DNA of 64,000 bases, taken from Pseudomonadota bacterium. GTDB lineage: Bacteria > CALINM01. The notes below the pieces were generated by a model that worked only from the letters and a program-made list of their open reading frames with translations, was not told the origin of the DNA and ran no database searches. The position numbers and the translations under genes are program-made. Shown here piece after piece: positions 51,532 through 62,048 of the stretch. Position 1 is the first letter of the stretch, and each line of letters begins with the position of its first letter. Location of the stretch: the NCBI GenBank assembly GCA_026418415.1, contig JAOABK010000001.1, positions 71,080-135,079 on the forward strand, given 5' to 3'.

Positions 51532-52937
51532 TATTTCATGCTCCTAAAGAGATTTAACTGCTCTAACTCTTCTTTTGGAAAGGGAAGTGGATATTTACCT
51601 GTGAAACAGGCATAACAATAATCATCTGGATTTGAAACAGATTCTCTAAGTGCTTCTATTGGAAGATAGCCAAGAGTATCAGATGTAATATATTTGTTTA
51701 TCTCTTCAACTGTGTGACTGCTTGCTATTAATTCTTTATGGGTTGGAGTATCTATTCCATAATAGCAAGGTGATATTATTGGTGGGGAACTTATACGAAA
51801 ATGGATTTCCTTTGCCCCCCCATTTCTAATCATTTTTATGATTTTTCTGCTTGTTGTACCTCTGACAATTGAGTCATCAATTACTACGACCTTTTTGTTT
51901 TTTAATATTTCTGAGGTGACATTTAACTTAATTTTTACTCCAAAATGTCTTATTGATTGTTTGGGTTCAATGAAGGTTCTTCCCACATAATGGTTTCTTA
52001 TAAGACCCAATTCGAGTGGTATATTTGCGCAGTTTGCATATCCGATTGAGGCAGGGATACCAGAATCTGGCACTGGAATTACCATTTCAGCATCGTCACA
52101 GGGACAATGTTTACAAAGGAGCTCTCCTAATTTTTTTCTAACCATATATACGTTATGTCCAAAAATATAACTATCTGGCCTTGAAAAATATATGAATTCA
52201 AAAATACATTGTCGTTTTTCAACTCTGTCAAAGGGAAAGAGACTATGTATGCCATTTTCATCGATTACCACAATTTCTCCAGGTTCAATTTCTCTAATGA
52301 ATTCAGCTTCTATAAGATCAAAAGAACAGGTTTCTGAAGCAACAACATAGGAATTCCCCATTCTTCCCAAAACAAGGGGTCTAAAACCATGGGGATCTCT
52401 TGCAGCTATTAATTTATTTTCTGTGAGTATTACGAGACAGTATGCGCCTTTTATTTGACGAAGAGCATCGATTATTCTTTCTTCTACCGTGGGCAAAGGA
52501 GAACGGGCTATTAGATGGACTATGACTTCAGTATCAGCATTTGATTGAAATAGTGCGCCAGAATCAACAAGACGCTTCCTGATGGGAATATCGTTAATCA
52601 AGTTGCCATTATGAGCAATAGCTAAACTACCCAAAGAATATTCTATCGCAAAGGGCTGGCAATTCTTTATGTTACTTGAACCAGCAGTAGAGTATCTTAC
52701 ATGACCTATAGCTATTCTACCAGGTAATCTATTTAAAACACTTTCGTGAAATATATCAGCCACAAGTCCCATCTGCCTGTGACTGTGAAGGCATTTTCCA
52801 TCAGAAGTTGTTATTCCGGCGCTTTCCTGTCCCCGATGTTGAAGGGCATATAAACCAAGGTATGTAATATTAGCAGCTTCCCTGTGATTATATATTCCGA
52901 AAATACCACATTCTTCTTTCCAACATAAATTTTCCAT
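51531..52937 (-). CDS. purF: Amidophosphoribosyltransferase
   Basis: CGIFGIYNHREAANITYLGLYALQHRGQESAGI; VVIDDSIVRGTTSRKIIKMIRNGGAKEIHFRISSPP. Confidence 0.97.
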   Translation of the reverse strand: MENLCWKEECGIFGIYNHREAANITYLGLYALQHRGQESAGITTSDGKCLHSHRQMGLVADIFHESVLNRLPGRIAIGHVRYSTAGSSNIKNCQPFAIEYSLGSLAIAHNGNLINDIPIRKRLVDSGALFQSNADTEVIVHLIARSPLPTVEERIIDALRQIKGAYCLVILTENKLIAARDPHGFRPLVLGRMGNSYVVASETCSFDLIEAEFIREIEPGEIVVIDENGIHSLFPFDRVEKRQCIFEFIYFSRPDSYIFGHNVYMVRKKLGELLCKHCPCDDAEMVIPVPDSGIPASIGYANCANIPLELGLIRNHYVGRTFIEPKQSIRHFGVKIKLNVTSEILKNKKVVVIDDSIVRGTTSRKIIKMIRNGGAKEIHFRISSPPIISPCYYGIDTPTHKELIASSHTVEEINKYITSDTLGYLPIEALRESVSNPDDYCYACFTGKYPLPFPKEELEQLNLFRSMK

Positions 52938-52948
52938 ATTTCCTCTTT

Positions 52949-53749
52949 TTATGCTAAATATTTTAATGCGTTTTTAAAAATCTTCAAGCCATCTGCTTCT
53001 TCAATCTTTTCCCTTGTCCATCTTGGATGATGGTAGGGGTAAATAAAAGCTTCTGGGTGTGGCATTAGTCCAAAAAGTCTTCCTGTGGTATCACAAATTC
53101 CAGCGATGGCATTAAGTGAACCATTAGGATTATAAGGATATTCCATTGTTGGTTCCAATTTTTGATTAGAGTATTGCAAAACAAAGAGATTATTTGCCTC
53201 TATCTTATTAAGGGTTTTTTCATCACAGTAAAATTTCCCCTCTCCATGTCTTACAGGAAGGTAAAGAGTATCAATACCATTAGTGAATATACAGGGTGAA
53301 TTTTTATTAACCTTAAGATATACCCATCTATCTTCAAAACGGCCTGAGTCGTTGAAAGTTAGGGTTGTTTCTTGTTTAAAAGAGTGTTTTTTTTCGGTAT
53401 TTGGTATAATTCCTGCTTTAACCATGAACTGGAAACCATTACATATACCGAGAGCAAGGTTACCCTTTTCGATAAAAGATAGGAGACTATCTATAAGTTT
53501 TTCCTTACCACTCTTTATTTTTGCATAGGTAAATCTATTTACTTGAACCTTTGCTGAGCCTAAATCATCACCATCTAAAAAACCACCAGGAAACACTATA
53601 AACTGATAGTTATTAAGTTTTTTTTCTCCTTCAAGTATCTGGGATATATGTACAATTTCTGCATTTTTTGCACCAGCAAGCTCAAGTGCCCATAAACATT
53701 CCTGTTCACAATTTATTCCAAAGCCTGTAAGTACTATACACTTAGCCAT
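52949..53749 (-). CDS. purQ: Phosphoribosylformylglycinamidine synthase subunit PurQ
   Basis: FPGGFLDGDDLGSAK; LALGICNGFQFMVKAG; GLMPHPEAF. Confidence 0.93.
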   Translation of the reverse strand: MAKCIVLTGFGINCEQECLWALELAGAKNAEIVHISQILEGEKKLNNYQFIVFPGGFLDGDDLGSAKVQVNRFTYAKIKSGKEKLIDSLLSFIEKGNLALGICNGFQFMVKAGIIPNTEKKHSFKQETTLTFNDSGRFEDRWVYLKVNKNSPCIFTNGIDTLYLPVRHGEGKFYCDEKTLNKIEANNLFVLQYSNQKLEPTMEYPYNPNGSLNAIAGICDTTGRLFGLMPHPEAFIYPYHHPRWTREKIEEADGLKIFKNALKYLA

Positions 53750-53750
53750 C

Positions 53751-56711
53751 TTATAGATCCCTCAGAGTTTTTTGCCAGCATTCTTTTAAAGTGAAAATAT
53801 TTTCTTGAATAATTACTTGATTTTTATAAGATATTTTCAATAACTGCCCATCAGTTACATGCCCTATCTTTGCAAAAGGGAGTCCATTGAATATCTTTTC
53901 TATATCTTTTAAATGTTTTTCCTTTGCTGTAAAAATAATTCTTCCTGCAGATTCAGAAAAAAGCAGTTCAATAGTAGATAAGTTGCCTTCAGAAGGCAAT
54001 CTTTCTAAATCAATTTCACATCCAAGTCCTCCAGAGAATGCCATCTCTGCAACTGCAACAGCAAAACCACCGTCAGAACAATCATGAGCAGAATTTATAT
54101 AACCATTCTGAATTGCATTATACAGGGCTTTATATATTTTCTTATTTGTTTTTGCATCTACTTTTGGAACAAAACCACCTTTAAGGTTTAGCAATCTTAA
54201 TAATTCTGAGCCTGCGAGTTCATCTTTTGTGATACCTGTAATAAAAATAATATCTCCTGAGTTTTTAAAGTCCATAGTAACTGTTTTTCTAACGTCTTCG
54301 ATAACTCCAATAAGGGAAAATAAAAGGGTAGGTGGTATAGATATCTTTATATTACCCATTATGTAATCATTTTTCATAGAATCTTTACCAGAAATGCAAG
54401 GTACTCCATAGGAAGTTGTATAATCGTAGAGAGCTTTGTTTGCTCTGACTAATTGGGCAAGTTTATGTTCTCCGTCAGGATTTTTTTCACTTTTTATTGG
54501 GTCACACCAACAAAAATTGTCAAGACATGCCATCTTATCTATATTTCCACCACAGCAAACAGCGTTTCTGATAGCCTCATCAAGCGCGCAGGCAGCCATG
54601 TGATAAGTATCAAAATCACTATATTTTGGACATATCCCGTGTGTTATTACAAGCCCTTCATAACTATCAGGAAGGGGTTTTATTATAGCACCATCAGAGG
54701 GACCATCATTATATAAACCCACAAAGGGTTTTATAATAGTCATAGCCTGTACTTCATGATCGTATTTTCTAACAACTGTTTCTTTACTGCAAATATTTAG
54801 AGAGCCTAAAAGATTTTTTAAAAGTTCATTTGGGGCTTCATGGGATATATTTATCTTCTTTTCGATATAGGGATTGAATTTTGCTTTAAGTTTCATCTCG
54901 GGAAGTCCATTATGGAGAAAATCAAGTGGCATAAAGGCAACTGTCTTCCCAGCATATTTAACATGTAGATAGCCTGTTGAAGTAAATTTTCCAATGACAG
55001 TGGATTCAACATCGTATTGTTTAGATAACCTTAGGAACTCTTCTATATTTTCTGGTGGCACTGCTAAAGTCATTCTTTCCTGGGACTCAGAAAGCAATAT
55101 TTCCCAGGGTTGTAAACCCTGATACTTTAGGGGTGCCTTTTCCAATTCTATTTCACATCCACCAGAAAGTTGAGCCATCTCACCTACGGACGATGATAGT
55201 CCACCAGCACCATTATCAGTGATAGAAGTATATAAGCCTCTATCTCTTGCAATGTAAAGGAAATCTGCCATTTTTTTCTGAGTTATGGGATCTCCAATTT
55301 GTACAGCTGTTGCAGGAGATCCTTCATGTAGCTCCTCAGAAGAAAATGTTGCTCCATGTATACCATCTTTTCCGATTCTACCACCACTCATTACAATTAG
55401 GTAGCCATCTTTAACCTCTTTTTCATGAGATGGTTTACCATTTATTTCTTTTGGCATAATACCACCTGTACCACAGTAAACAAGAGGTTTACCTAAATAG
55501 CGGTTGTCGAAGACTATGCTACCATTTATAGTAGGGATTCCACTTTTATTACCACCATGTTCAACTCCAGTAATTACTCCATCGTAAATACGTCTTGGAT
55601 GTAAGATTTTTGGTGGTAGTGGTTCACTATAAAAAGGATCTGCGAAACAGAAAATGTCCGTATTAAATATCAGTTTTGCGCCGAGACCTGTACCCAAAAC
55701 ATCTCTATTAACACCTACAATTCCGGTAAGAGCTCCACCATAGGGGTCTAAAGCAGAAGGGCTATTATGGGTTTCTACTTTGAATACTACATTGTATTTA
55801 TCGTTGAAAGTTATTACACCTGCATTATCAACAAAAACAGAAACTAAAAAATTGTCTTTTCTTTCTTTATTTATGAGCTCTGTTGAGGATTTTATATAAG
55901 TTTTAAAAAGACTTTTAATATTTTCTATATTACCTTCTCCATCATCATATTCTATTGTTGCATTGAAAATTTTATGCTTACAGTGTTCAGACCATGTTTG
56001 TGCTAAGGATTCTAACTCAACATCTGTAATTTCTTTTAGACCATATTTTTCTCTTTCTCTAAGGAAATCTTTGTTTTCAAAAAAGTCTCTGATTGTTTTC
56101 ATTTCTTCTAAATTAAGTGCAAGAAGCCTTTCTCTGGATAGCTTCATTAACTCTTCATCAGAGTATTTTTTTAGATCAAAAGTCTCTACTTTTATTTTTT
56201 GTTTAATTATAACCTTTGGTATATAAATTATTGGTTTATCTGATTTTTTATATATACGATGCTGTTGTATAAGTGGATTATATAAAAGTTCTGAAGCAAT
56301 ATATTCTATGTCTCTTTCGTTAATGTTTCCTTTAAAAGCGTATAATGTAGAGGTGTAAATATTTTCACCTTCTTGTAGTTGATACCCCAAAAAAGTTTCT
56401 AATGCGCTTTTAGCGGTTTTACCAACATTATCTGTTACGCCTGGAAGAAAACCAATTTCACAGAAAAAATCATAGGTTGAGTCAAATTCAGGATTTATTT
56501 TTACATAATTTATTACAGGATCGCACAAGGTTTTATTAATAAATTCCGATATTTGATCAATAGTTAGGTTGGCATCGATTGTGTATATATCAGAGGTTCT
56601 TACTTCATCTATTTGAATATTCATGAACTGTTTAGCTTTTTTTTGAAGGTTTTTTCCTCTTGGATCTGTTAAATTTTTTTTAAGACCAACTTCTATTCTG
56701 ATTGTTCCCAT
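53751..56711 (-). CDS. purL: Phosphoribosylformylglycinamidine synthase, PurS-PurL fusion
   Basis: PurS-like N-terminus (IRIEVGLKKNLTDPRGKNLQKKA...) followed by full PurL (LAQTWSEHCKHKIF, FKVETHNSPSALDPYGGA, SCISGKDSMKN). M at 56711 preferred. Confidence 0.92.
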   Translation of the reverse strand: MGTIRIEVGLKKNLTDPRGKNLQKKAKQFMNIQIDEVRTSDIYTIDANLTIDQISEFINKTLCDPVINYVKINPEFDSTYDFFCEIGFLPGVTDNVGKTAKSALETFLGYQLQEGENIYTSTLYAFKGNINERDIEYIASELLYNPLIQQHRIYKKSDKPIIYIPKVIIKQKIKVETFDLKKYSDEELMKLSRERLLALNLEEMKTIRDFFENKDFLREREKYGLKEITDVELESLAQTWSEHCKHKIFNATIEYDDGEGNIENIKSLFKTYIKSSTELINKERKDNFLVSVFVDNAGVITFNDKYNVVFKVETHNSPSALDPYGGALTGIVGVNRDVLGTGLGAKLIFNTDIFCFADPFYSEPLPPKILHPRRIYDGVITGVEHGGNKSGIPTINGSIVFDNRYLGKPLVYCGTGGIMPKEINGKPSHEKEVKDGYLIVMSGGRIGKDGIHGATFSSEELHEGSPATAVQIGDPITQKKMADFLYIARDRGLYTSITDNGAGGLSSSVGEMAQLSGGCEIELEKAPLKYQGLQPWEILLSESQERMTLAVPPENIEEFLRLSKQYDVESTVIGKFTSTGYLHVKYAGKTVAFMPLDFLHNGLPEMKLKAKFNPYIEKKINISHEAPNELLKNLLGSLNICSKETVVRKYDHEVQAMTIIKPFVGLYNDGPSDGAIIKPLPDSYEGLVITHGICPKYSDFDTYHMAACALDEAIRNAVCCGGNIDKMACLDNFCWCDPIKSEKNPDGEHKLAQLVRANKALYDYTTSYGVPCISGKDSMKNDYIMGNIKISIPPTLLFSLIGVIEDVRKTVTMDFKNSGDIIFITGITKDELAGSELLRLLNLKGGFVPKVDAKTNKKIYKALYNAIQNGYINSAHDCSDGGFAVAVAEMAFSGGLGCEIDLERLPSEGNLSTIELLFSESAGRIIFTAKEKHLKDIEKIFNGLPFAKIGHVTDGQLLKISYKNQVIIQENIFTLKECWQKTLRDL

Positions 56712-56718
56712 CTTGTCT

Positions 56719-58044
56719 TTATCCCTTTTTTCTTTTAACTTTCTCTGTTTCTTTGCCAAAAACCCTTGTGAAAATATAATCTACATTTTTTGTATAATAA
56801 CCAATATCAAAGGCTCTATCTATTTCATCATCGGAGAGATATTTTTTTATCTTTTTATCATTTTTTACTAAGTTTTTAAAACTTAAATTTTCTTTCCATG
56901 CTTTCATCGCATTCTTTTGAACAAGTTCATAAGCCTCTTCTCTTGATATACCAGAATCTGCAAGCATTAGCAATAGTCTCTGTGAATAGATTAGTCCACC
57001 AGTAAGATCTAAATTTTTTTGCATGTTTTCAGGATAGACAATAAGGTTTTTGATAAGGTCTGTAGCCCTATAAAGCATATAATCGAGGGCTATTGTGGCA
57101 TCTGGTCCAATAATCCTCTCTACAGAACTATGACTAATATCTCTTTCATGCCAGAGTGCAATGTTTTCAAGAGCTGGCATAACGTAGGAACGAACAACTC
57201 TTGCAAGTCCAGTGAGATTTTCTGAAATAATGGGATTCCTTTTATGTGGCATTGCAGAAGATCCTTTTTGCCCCTCTGTGAAATATTCCTCTGCCTCTCT
57301 AACTTCAGTTCTTTGCAGATGTCTAATCTCAGTAGCTAATTGTTCAATGGAACTTGCTATTATTGCTAAGGTTGAGAAGAAATGAGCGTGTCTATCTCTT
57401 TGAATAATCTGGGTTGAAACAGGTTCTGGTTTTAGGCCTAAAGCATTACAAACATATTCTTCTACAAAGGGATTAATATTTGCAAAATTACCTACTGCAC
57501 CAGAAATTTGACCGTATGATATATTTTCAATTGCTTCAACCAATCTTTGACGGTTTCTTTTCATCTCTTCGTAAAAAACAGCCATCTTTAGTCCGAAAGT
57601 AGTCGGTTCTGCATGAACCCCATGGGATCTACCTATGATAGGGGTGTTTTTATAAGTAAAAGCCTTTTCTTTCAAGGCGGCCATTAAATTATCGATACCT
57701 TCGAGCAAAAGGTTTCCAGCCTGCTTTAATTGTACTGCTAAAGCGGTATCAAGAACATCCGAAGAAGTCATTCCAAAATGAAGGTAGCGAGCTTCCTCGC
57801 CAATATATTCTCCAACACAGGTCAGGAAAGCAATCACATCGTGCTTTACCCTTTTTTCAATTTCGTCAATTCTTTTAATATCAAAATTAGCTTTTTCTTT
57901 TATTTTTTTCAAGGCTTTGTCGGGTACAAATCCTAATTTGTTAAAGGCTTCGCATGCTTTTATTTCAATATCAAGCCATATTCTATATTTATTTTCAGGT
58001 TCCCAAATTTTTGCCATTTCATTTCTTGTGTATCTTGGTATCAC
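56719..58044 (-). CDS. purB: Adenylosuccinate lyase
   Basis: MIPRYTRNEMAKIWEPENKYRIWLDIE; TSSDVLDTALAVQL; GSSAMPHKRNPI. Confidence 0.97.
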   Translation of the reverse strand: MIPRYTRNEMAKIWEPENKYRIWLDIEIKACEAFNKLGFVPDKALKKIKEKANFDIKRIDEIEKRVKHDVIAFLTCVGEYIGEEARYLHFGMTSSDVLDTALAVQLKQAGNLLLEGIDNLMAALKEKAFTYKNTPIIGRSHGVHAEPTTFGLKMAVFYEEMKRNRQRLVEAIENISYGQISGAVGNFANINPFVEEYVCNALGLKPEPVSTQIIQRDRHAHFFSTLAIIASSIEQLATEIRHLQRTEVREAEEYFTEGQKGSSAMPHKRNPIISENLTGLARVVRSYVMPALENIALWHERDISHSSVERIIGPDATIALDYMLYRATDLIKNLIVYPENMQKNLDLTGGLIYSQRLLLMLADSGISREEAYELVQKNAMKAWKENLSFKNLVKNDKKIKKYLSDDEIDRAFDIGYYTKNVDYIFTRVFGKETEKVKRKKG

Positions 58045-59876
58045 TATACGACCTCCTTATATTGCTCCTCATTTTTTTTAATGTAAACCATGAGTAATGA
58101 TATTGCGGACGGCGTTATTCCTGGGATACGTGAGGCTTGTGCTAAATTTGTGGGCTTTATTTTTGTTAGTTTTTCTTTTATCTCTCTTGAAAGGCCAGGT
58201 ATGTTGTAATCCATATTTTCTGGAATTTTTATGAATTCCAAATGTTTTGACCTTTCAGCATCCCTTTTTTGTCTTTCTAAATAACCTTTATATTTTGTTT
58301 CTATTTCTACATATCTAATTACATTTTCTGGATAGTAAGAAGAAATTTCAGGAAAGTCCATAAGTGAAATATTTTCTCTTCTTAAAAATGTTTCCAGAGT
58401 AATGGTTTCCCTTTTGTCTTCATCGAAGATCTTTTTACTATTAATATAATCTGTCAGTTCTTTCGATAGATTTATCTCTTTTTCAATTTCCTGCATAAAA
58501 TTTGCATCTATCAAGCCCAGATTATATGCCTTCTCTGAAAGCCTGAAATAAACGTTATCTTCCCTTAAGCTCAATCTATATTCAGCTCGTGAGGTGAAAA
58601 TTCTATATGGTTCATCAGTACCTTTTGTTACTAAATCATCAATCATTACCCCTATATAGCCTTCATCTCTTCCGATTATAAATGGTTCTTTATCTTCAAT
58701 TTTAAGTACCGCATTAATTCCGGCAATAATGCCTTGACCTGCTGCTTCTTCATATCCAGTGGTTCCATTTATTTGGCCTGCAAAGAAAAGCCCACTTATC
58801 TCTTTGGATTCGAGAGTGTGTTTTAATTGGTGAGGCTCCAAGTAGTCATACTCAATTGCGTAAGCGGGCCTTAAAATTACCACATTTTCTAATCCTTTGG
58901 GAGATCTAAATATTTTCTCTTGAATTTCTGGAGGCATGCTATTCCCAAGACCTGATACATATATCTCATCTGTATCAACACCTTCTGGTTCTAAAATAAC
59001 TTGATGTCTCTCTTTGTCGCGAAACTTGACAACTTTATCTTCTAATGAAGGGCAATATCTAACTGGTGTTCCTTTAATCTGTCCACCATAAAGGGCTGAG
59101 TGTTCTAAGTTATCGAGGATTAGATTGTGAGTAGTTTCATTAGTATATGTGACATAGCAAGGGTATTCAGTATAGGGCAGGTCTTTTGTTATTCTTGAAA
59201 AATATCTTGGTTTACCATCTCCAGGTCTAATATCCATCTTTGAAAAGTCTATAGAAGATCTTTTAAAACGAGGTCCAGTTCCAGTTTTAAATCTACCCAA
59301 TTTGAAACCCAAGTCTTTTAAACTTTGTGAGAGCTCATTAGCAGGGAATTCACCTGCTCTACCAGCAGGATAGGTCTTTTTACCAATATGAATTAGACCT
59401 GATAAAAAAGTTCCCGCTGTAATTATTAGAGCCTTTGTGTAAAACTTGAAACCAAAGTGATCTTCAACTGATTCTATTTTTCCATTTTTTACATTTATTT
59501 TTGTAATCAATGCCTGTCTTATATGTATATTCTCAATCTTTTCTAAGAACTTACGCATCTCTCTTTTATATTGATGTTTATCAACCTGCGCTCTCGTTGA
59601 TTGTACAGCAATCCCCTTAGATGTGTTTAAGGTTTTATATTGTATTGCACACTTGTCTGTGATAATGCCCATTACACCGCCTAAGGCATCAATTTCTCTA
59701 ACAATGTGTCCTTTACCAACACCGCCTACTGCAGGAGCACAGGGCATAAGCCCTATTGTGTCGAGGTTTATTGTGCAGAGTAGGGTTTTTTTCCCTAACT
59801 TGGCTGAGGCTATGGCAGATTCACACCCTGCATGTCCAGCACCAATTACAATTATATCGTAATGATTTTCTGGCAA
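58044..59876 (-). CDS. mnmG: tRNA uridine-5-carboxymethylaminomethyl(34) synthesis enzyme MnmG (GidA)
   Basis: YDIIVIGAGHAGCESAIASAKLG; PAVGGVGKGHIVREIDALGG; GQINGTTGYEEAAGQGIIAGINA. TTG start. Confidence 0.96.
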   Translation of the reverse strand: MPENHYDIIVIGAGHAGCESAIASAKLGKKTLLCTINLDTIGLMPCAPAVGGVGKGHIVREIDALGGVMGIITDKCAIQYKTLNTSKGIAVQSTRAQVDKHQYKREMRKFLEKIENIHIRQALITKINVKNGKIESVEDHFGFKFYTKALIITAGTFLSGLIHIGKKTYPAGRAGEFPANELSQSLKDLGFKLGRFKTGTGPRFKRSSIDFSKMDIRPGDGKPRYFSRITKDLPYTEYPCYVTYTNETTHNLILDNLEHSALYGGQIKGTPVRYCPSLEDKVVKFRDKERHQVILEPEGVDTDEIYVSGLGNSMPPEIQEKIFRSPKGLENVVILRPAYAIEYDYLEPHQLKHTLESKEISGLFFAGQINGTTGYEEAAGQGIIAGINAVLKIEDKEPFIIGRDEGYIGVMIDDLVTKGTDEPYRIFTSRAEYRLSLREDNVYFRLSEKAYNLGLIDANFMQEIEKEINLSKELTDYINSKKIFDEDKRETITLETFLRRENISLMDFPEISSYYPENVIRYVEIETKYKGYLERQKRDAERSKHLEFIKIPENMDYNIPGLSREIKEKLTKIKPTNLAQASRIPGITPSAISLLMVYIKKNEEQYKEVV

Positions 59877-59941
59877 GATTATACTCCATTTGCTTGTTAT
59901 ATTATCCTGTTTATTTTATAATAAAGCATAAGATAATGGAA

Positions 59942-60850
59942 ATGAAAAATAAGCTTTATAATGACCTGTCTTCATATCTTAAGATGCTTTTTGGTAAAAA
60001 GGTTTATAAGATTACCATAGATTCAGGGCTCACATGTCCGAATAGGATTAATGGTACTGGTTGTATTTACTGTAATGATAGGGGGTCAGGTACTGGTTTA
60101 TATGCAATTGGCGTTGATATAGAAAGTCAGATTAAAAAAGGTATGGAAGGGTTAAAGAGAAAATACAAGAGTATTGGTGGTTATATCGCCTATTTTCAGT
60201 CATATACAAACACCTTTGCTCCAATAGAGCTTTTAGAAAAGAATTGGTCGGTAATTAAAAATTTTAAAGAAATAGTAGGATTATCAGTAGGTACAAGGCC
60301 TGATTGTTTATCCGATGAGGTTTTAAACTTATTGAACAGTTACACTAAAGAATATAAAGTTTTTTTAGAGTTAGGGCTTCAGACTATTGATGAAGATTTA
60401 TTAAAATGGGTTAATAGAGGGCATGGTATTGCAGAGTTTATTGATGCTGTTAGCAGGGCAAGTAAATATAATTTTCACATTGTTGTTCATATTATAATAG
60501 GTTTCATGGGTCAGGATAGAGAGGACATGATAAAGCTCGCAAAATTTCTTTCTAATCTTAGTGTTCATGGGGTAAAAATACACCTACTTTATGTCGCGAA
60601 AAATTCTCCTTTGGAAAAAGAATATGAAAAGGGGCTTTTTATGCCACTTTCAAGAGAAAAATATGTAGAGTTAGTAAGCGTTTTTCTTGAATATTTGAGA
60701 GAAGACATTGTAATTCATAGGCTTACTGGAGATGCCCACAGGGGTGAACTTATTGCTCCTAAATGGTCGGAAGATAAAGCTGGGGTTTTAAAGGACATAG
60801 TTGATTTTATGGAAAAAAATGAAATCTATCAGGGGAAAAGGTGGAATTAA
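59942..60850 (+). CDS. Radical SAM protein, TIGR01212/YhcC-like family
   Basis: ITIDSGLTCPNRINGTGCIYCNDRGSGTG; YFQSYTNTFAPI; LSVGTRPDCLSDE; ELGLQTIDEDLLKWVNRGH. Confidence 0.9.
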   Translation: MKNKLYNDLSSYLKMLFGKKVYKITIDSGLTCPNRINGTGCIYCNDRGSGTGLYAIGVDIESQIKKGMEGLKRKYKSIGGYIAYFQSYTNTFAPIELLEKNWSVIKNFKEIVGLSVGTRPDCLSDEVLNLLNSYTKEYKVFLELGLQTIDEDLLKWVNRGHGIAEFIDAVSRASKYNFHIVVHIIIGFMGQDREDMIKLAKFLSNLSVHGVKIHLLYVAKNSPLEKEYEKGLFMPLSREKYVELVSVFLEYLREDIVIHRLTGDAHRGELIAPKWSEDKAGVLKDIVDFMEKNEIYQGKRWN

Positions 60851-61299
60851 TATATATAGACATTGCTACTTTAGATGATCTGGAAGATATATTTAGAATC
60901 GAGAAAGCCTCTTTTAAAACACCCTGGACAAGGGAGCTAATAAGAGAAGAATTGACCTTCCCTTTAGGTCTGAATTTAGTTGCTAAGTATAACGATAGAA
61001 TTTGTGGTTTTTTACTTTCATGGCAGATACCTCCAGAGATTCATATACTAACCCTTGCCGTAGAACCTGAATCAAGGGGAATTGGAATTGGTAGGGCATT
61101 GATGGAAGGACTCTTTGCTGAGGCAGAAAGGAGGAATTGTTATAAATTTACTCTTGAAGTCAGGGCAAGCAACAAAGAGGCAATAGATTTTTATAGAAAG
61201 TTTAATTTTGTTCCTAAAGGTGTAAGAAAGAAGTACTATCAGGATACCAACGAGGATGCAATTATAATGTGGCGGGAGAAAACAGATGAAAGATGTTAG
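60841..61299 (+). CDS. rimI: Ribosomal-protein-alanine N-acetyltransferase-like GNAT
   Basis: IFRIEKASFKTPWTRE; LAVEPESRGIGIGRALMEGLFAEAERR; LEVRASNKEAIDFYRKFNFVPKGVRKKYY. Confidence 0.9.
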   Translation: MELIYIDIATLDDLEDIFRIEKASFKTPWTRELIREELTFPLGLNLVAKYNDRICGFLLSWQIPPEIHILTLAVEPESRGIGIGRALMEGLFAEAERRNCYKFTLEVRASNKEAIDFYRKFNFVPKGVRKKYYQDTNEDAIIMWREKTDERC

Positions 61300-62047
61300 A
61301 AAGATAAACTGTGATGGCGTAATTACAAGTAGAAGAAAAATTGCAAATAATATATATCATATAAAAATTGAATTGGAAGAGCGTTTTCCCATTTTTGCTT
61401 ATGGAAATTTTGTAATGGTACATCTCAAAGACTATATGAATGTTCTTTTGCCAAGGCCATTTAGTATTTTTAGGGCTAAAAACAAAATTTTAGAGCTTGT
61501 ATTTAAAGAAGTAGGCACAGGTACAAAGATGATTGCAACAAGTATATTGCCTTTTAATGTGAGAGTCTGGGGACCACTCGGGAATTCATTCCCCTTTGGT
61601 AAAGATATGTTATGTGTAGCAGGTGGTCTTGGTCTTATCCCCTTATATCAATCAATTATCAAGAGAAACTTCAAAGAGGTTTTTGTGGGATTCAAAAATA
61701 TTTATGAAGCCTATTTTGTGAAAAGTTTACAAAAAAGGGGAGTGATTATATCCAGTGATGATGGAAGTTTAGGAGAAAGAGGTTTTGTAACCGAAATATT
61801 TTATCAGTATCTAAAAAGAACTAACTTCAAAGGCAAGGTGGTTTCTTGTGGCCCAATAGGGTTTTTAAAGAGATTATGGGAGATTGAGAGAGAGGTTGGC
61901 AATATTGAAACATATGGTTCTTTCGAAAAACATATGGCCTGTGGTTTTGGTGTATGTCTTGGTTGTGCCATGGAAACTCCGTGGGGTTTTGTAAAAGTTT
62001 GTAGTGATGGACCTGTTTTTAGATTAAAGGATGTCTTTGGAGAATAA
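61286..62047 (+). CDS. pyrK: Dihydroorotate dehydrogenase electron transfer subunit
   Basis: LLPRPFSIFRA; GPLGNSFPF; CVAGGLGLIPLY; ETYGSFEKHMACGFGVCLGCAMET (2Fe-2S Cys motif). Confidence 0.92.
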   Translation: MKDVRKINCDGVITSRRKIANNIYHIKIELEERFPIFAYGNFVMVHLKDYMNVLLPRPFSIFRAKNKILELVFKEVGTGTKMIATSILPFNVRVWGPLGNSFPFGKDMLCVAGGLGLIPLYQSIIKRNFKEVFVGFKNIYEAYFVKSLQKRGVIISSDDGSLGERGFVTEIFYQYLKRTNFKGKVVSCGPIGFLKRLWEIEREVGNIETYGSFEKHMACGFGVCLGCAMETPWGFVKVCSDGPVFRLKDVFGE

Positions 62048-62048
62048 G

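Noticed and set aside
58044-59876. Replication origin near mnmG (gidA)
   Set aside because: No dnaA, dnaN, rpmH, mnmE or clustered DnaA boxes seen; mnmG here is followed by purB.
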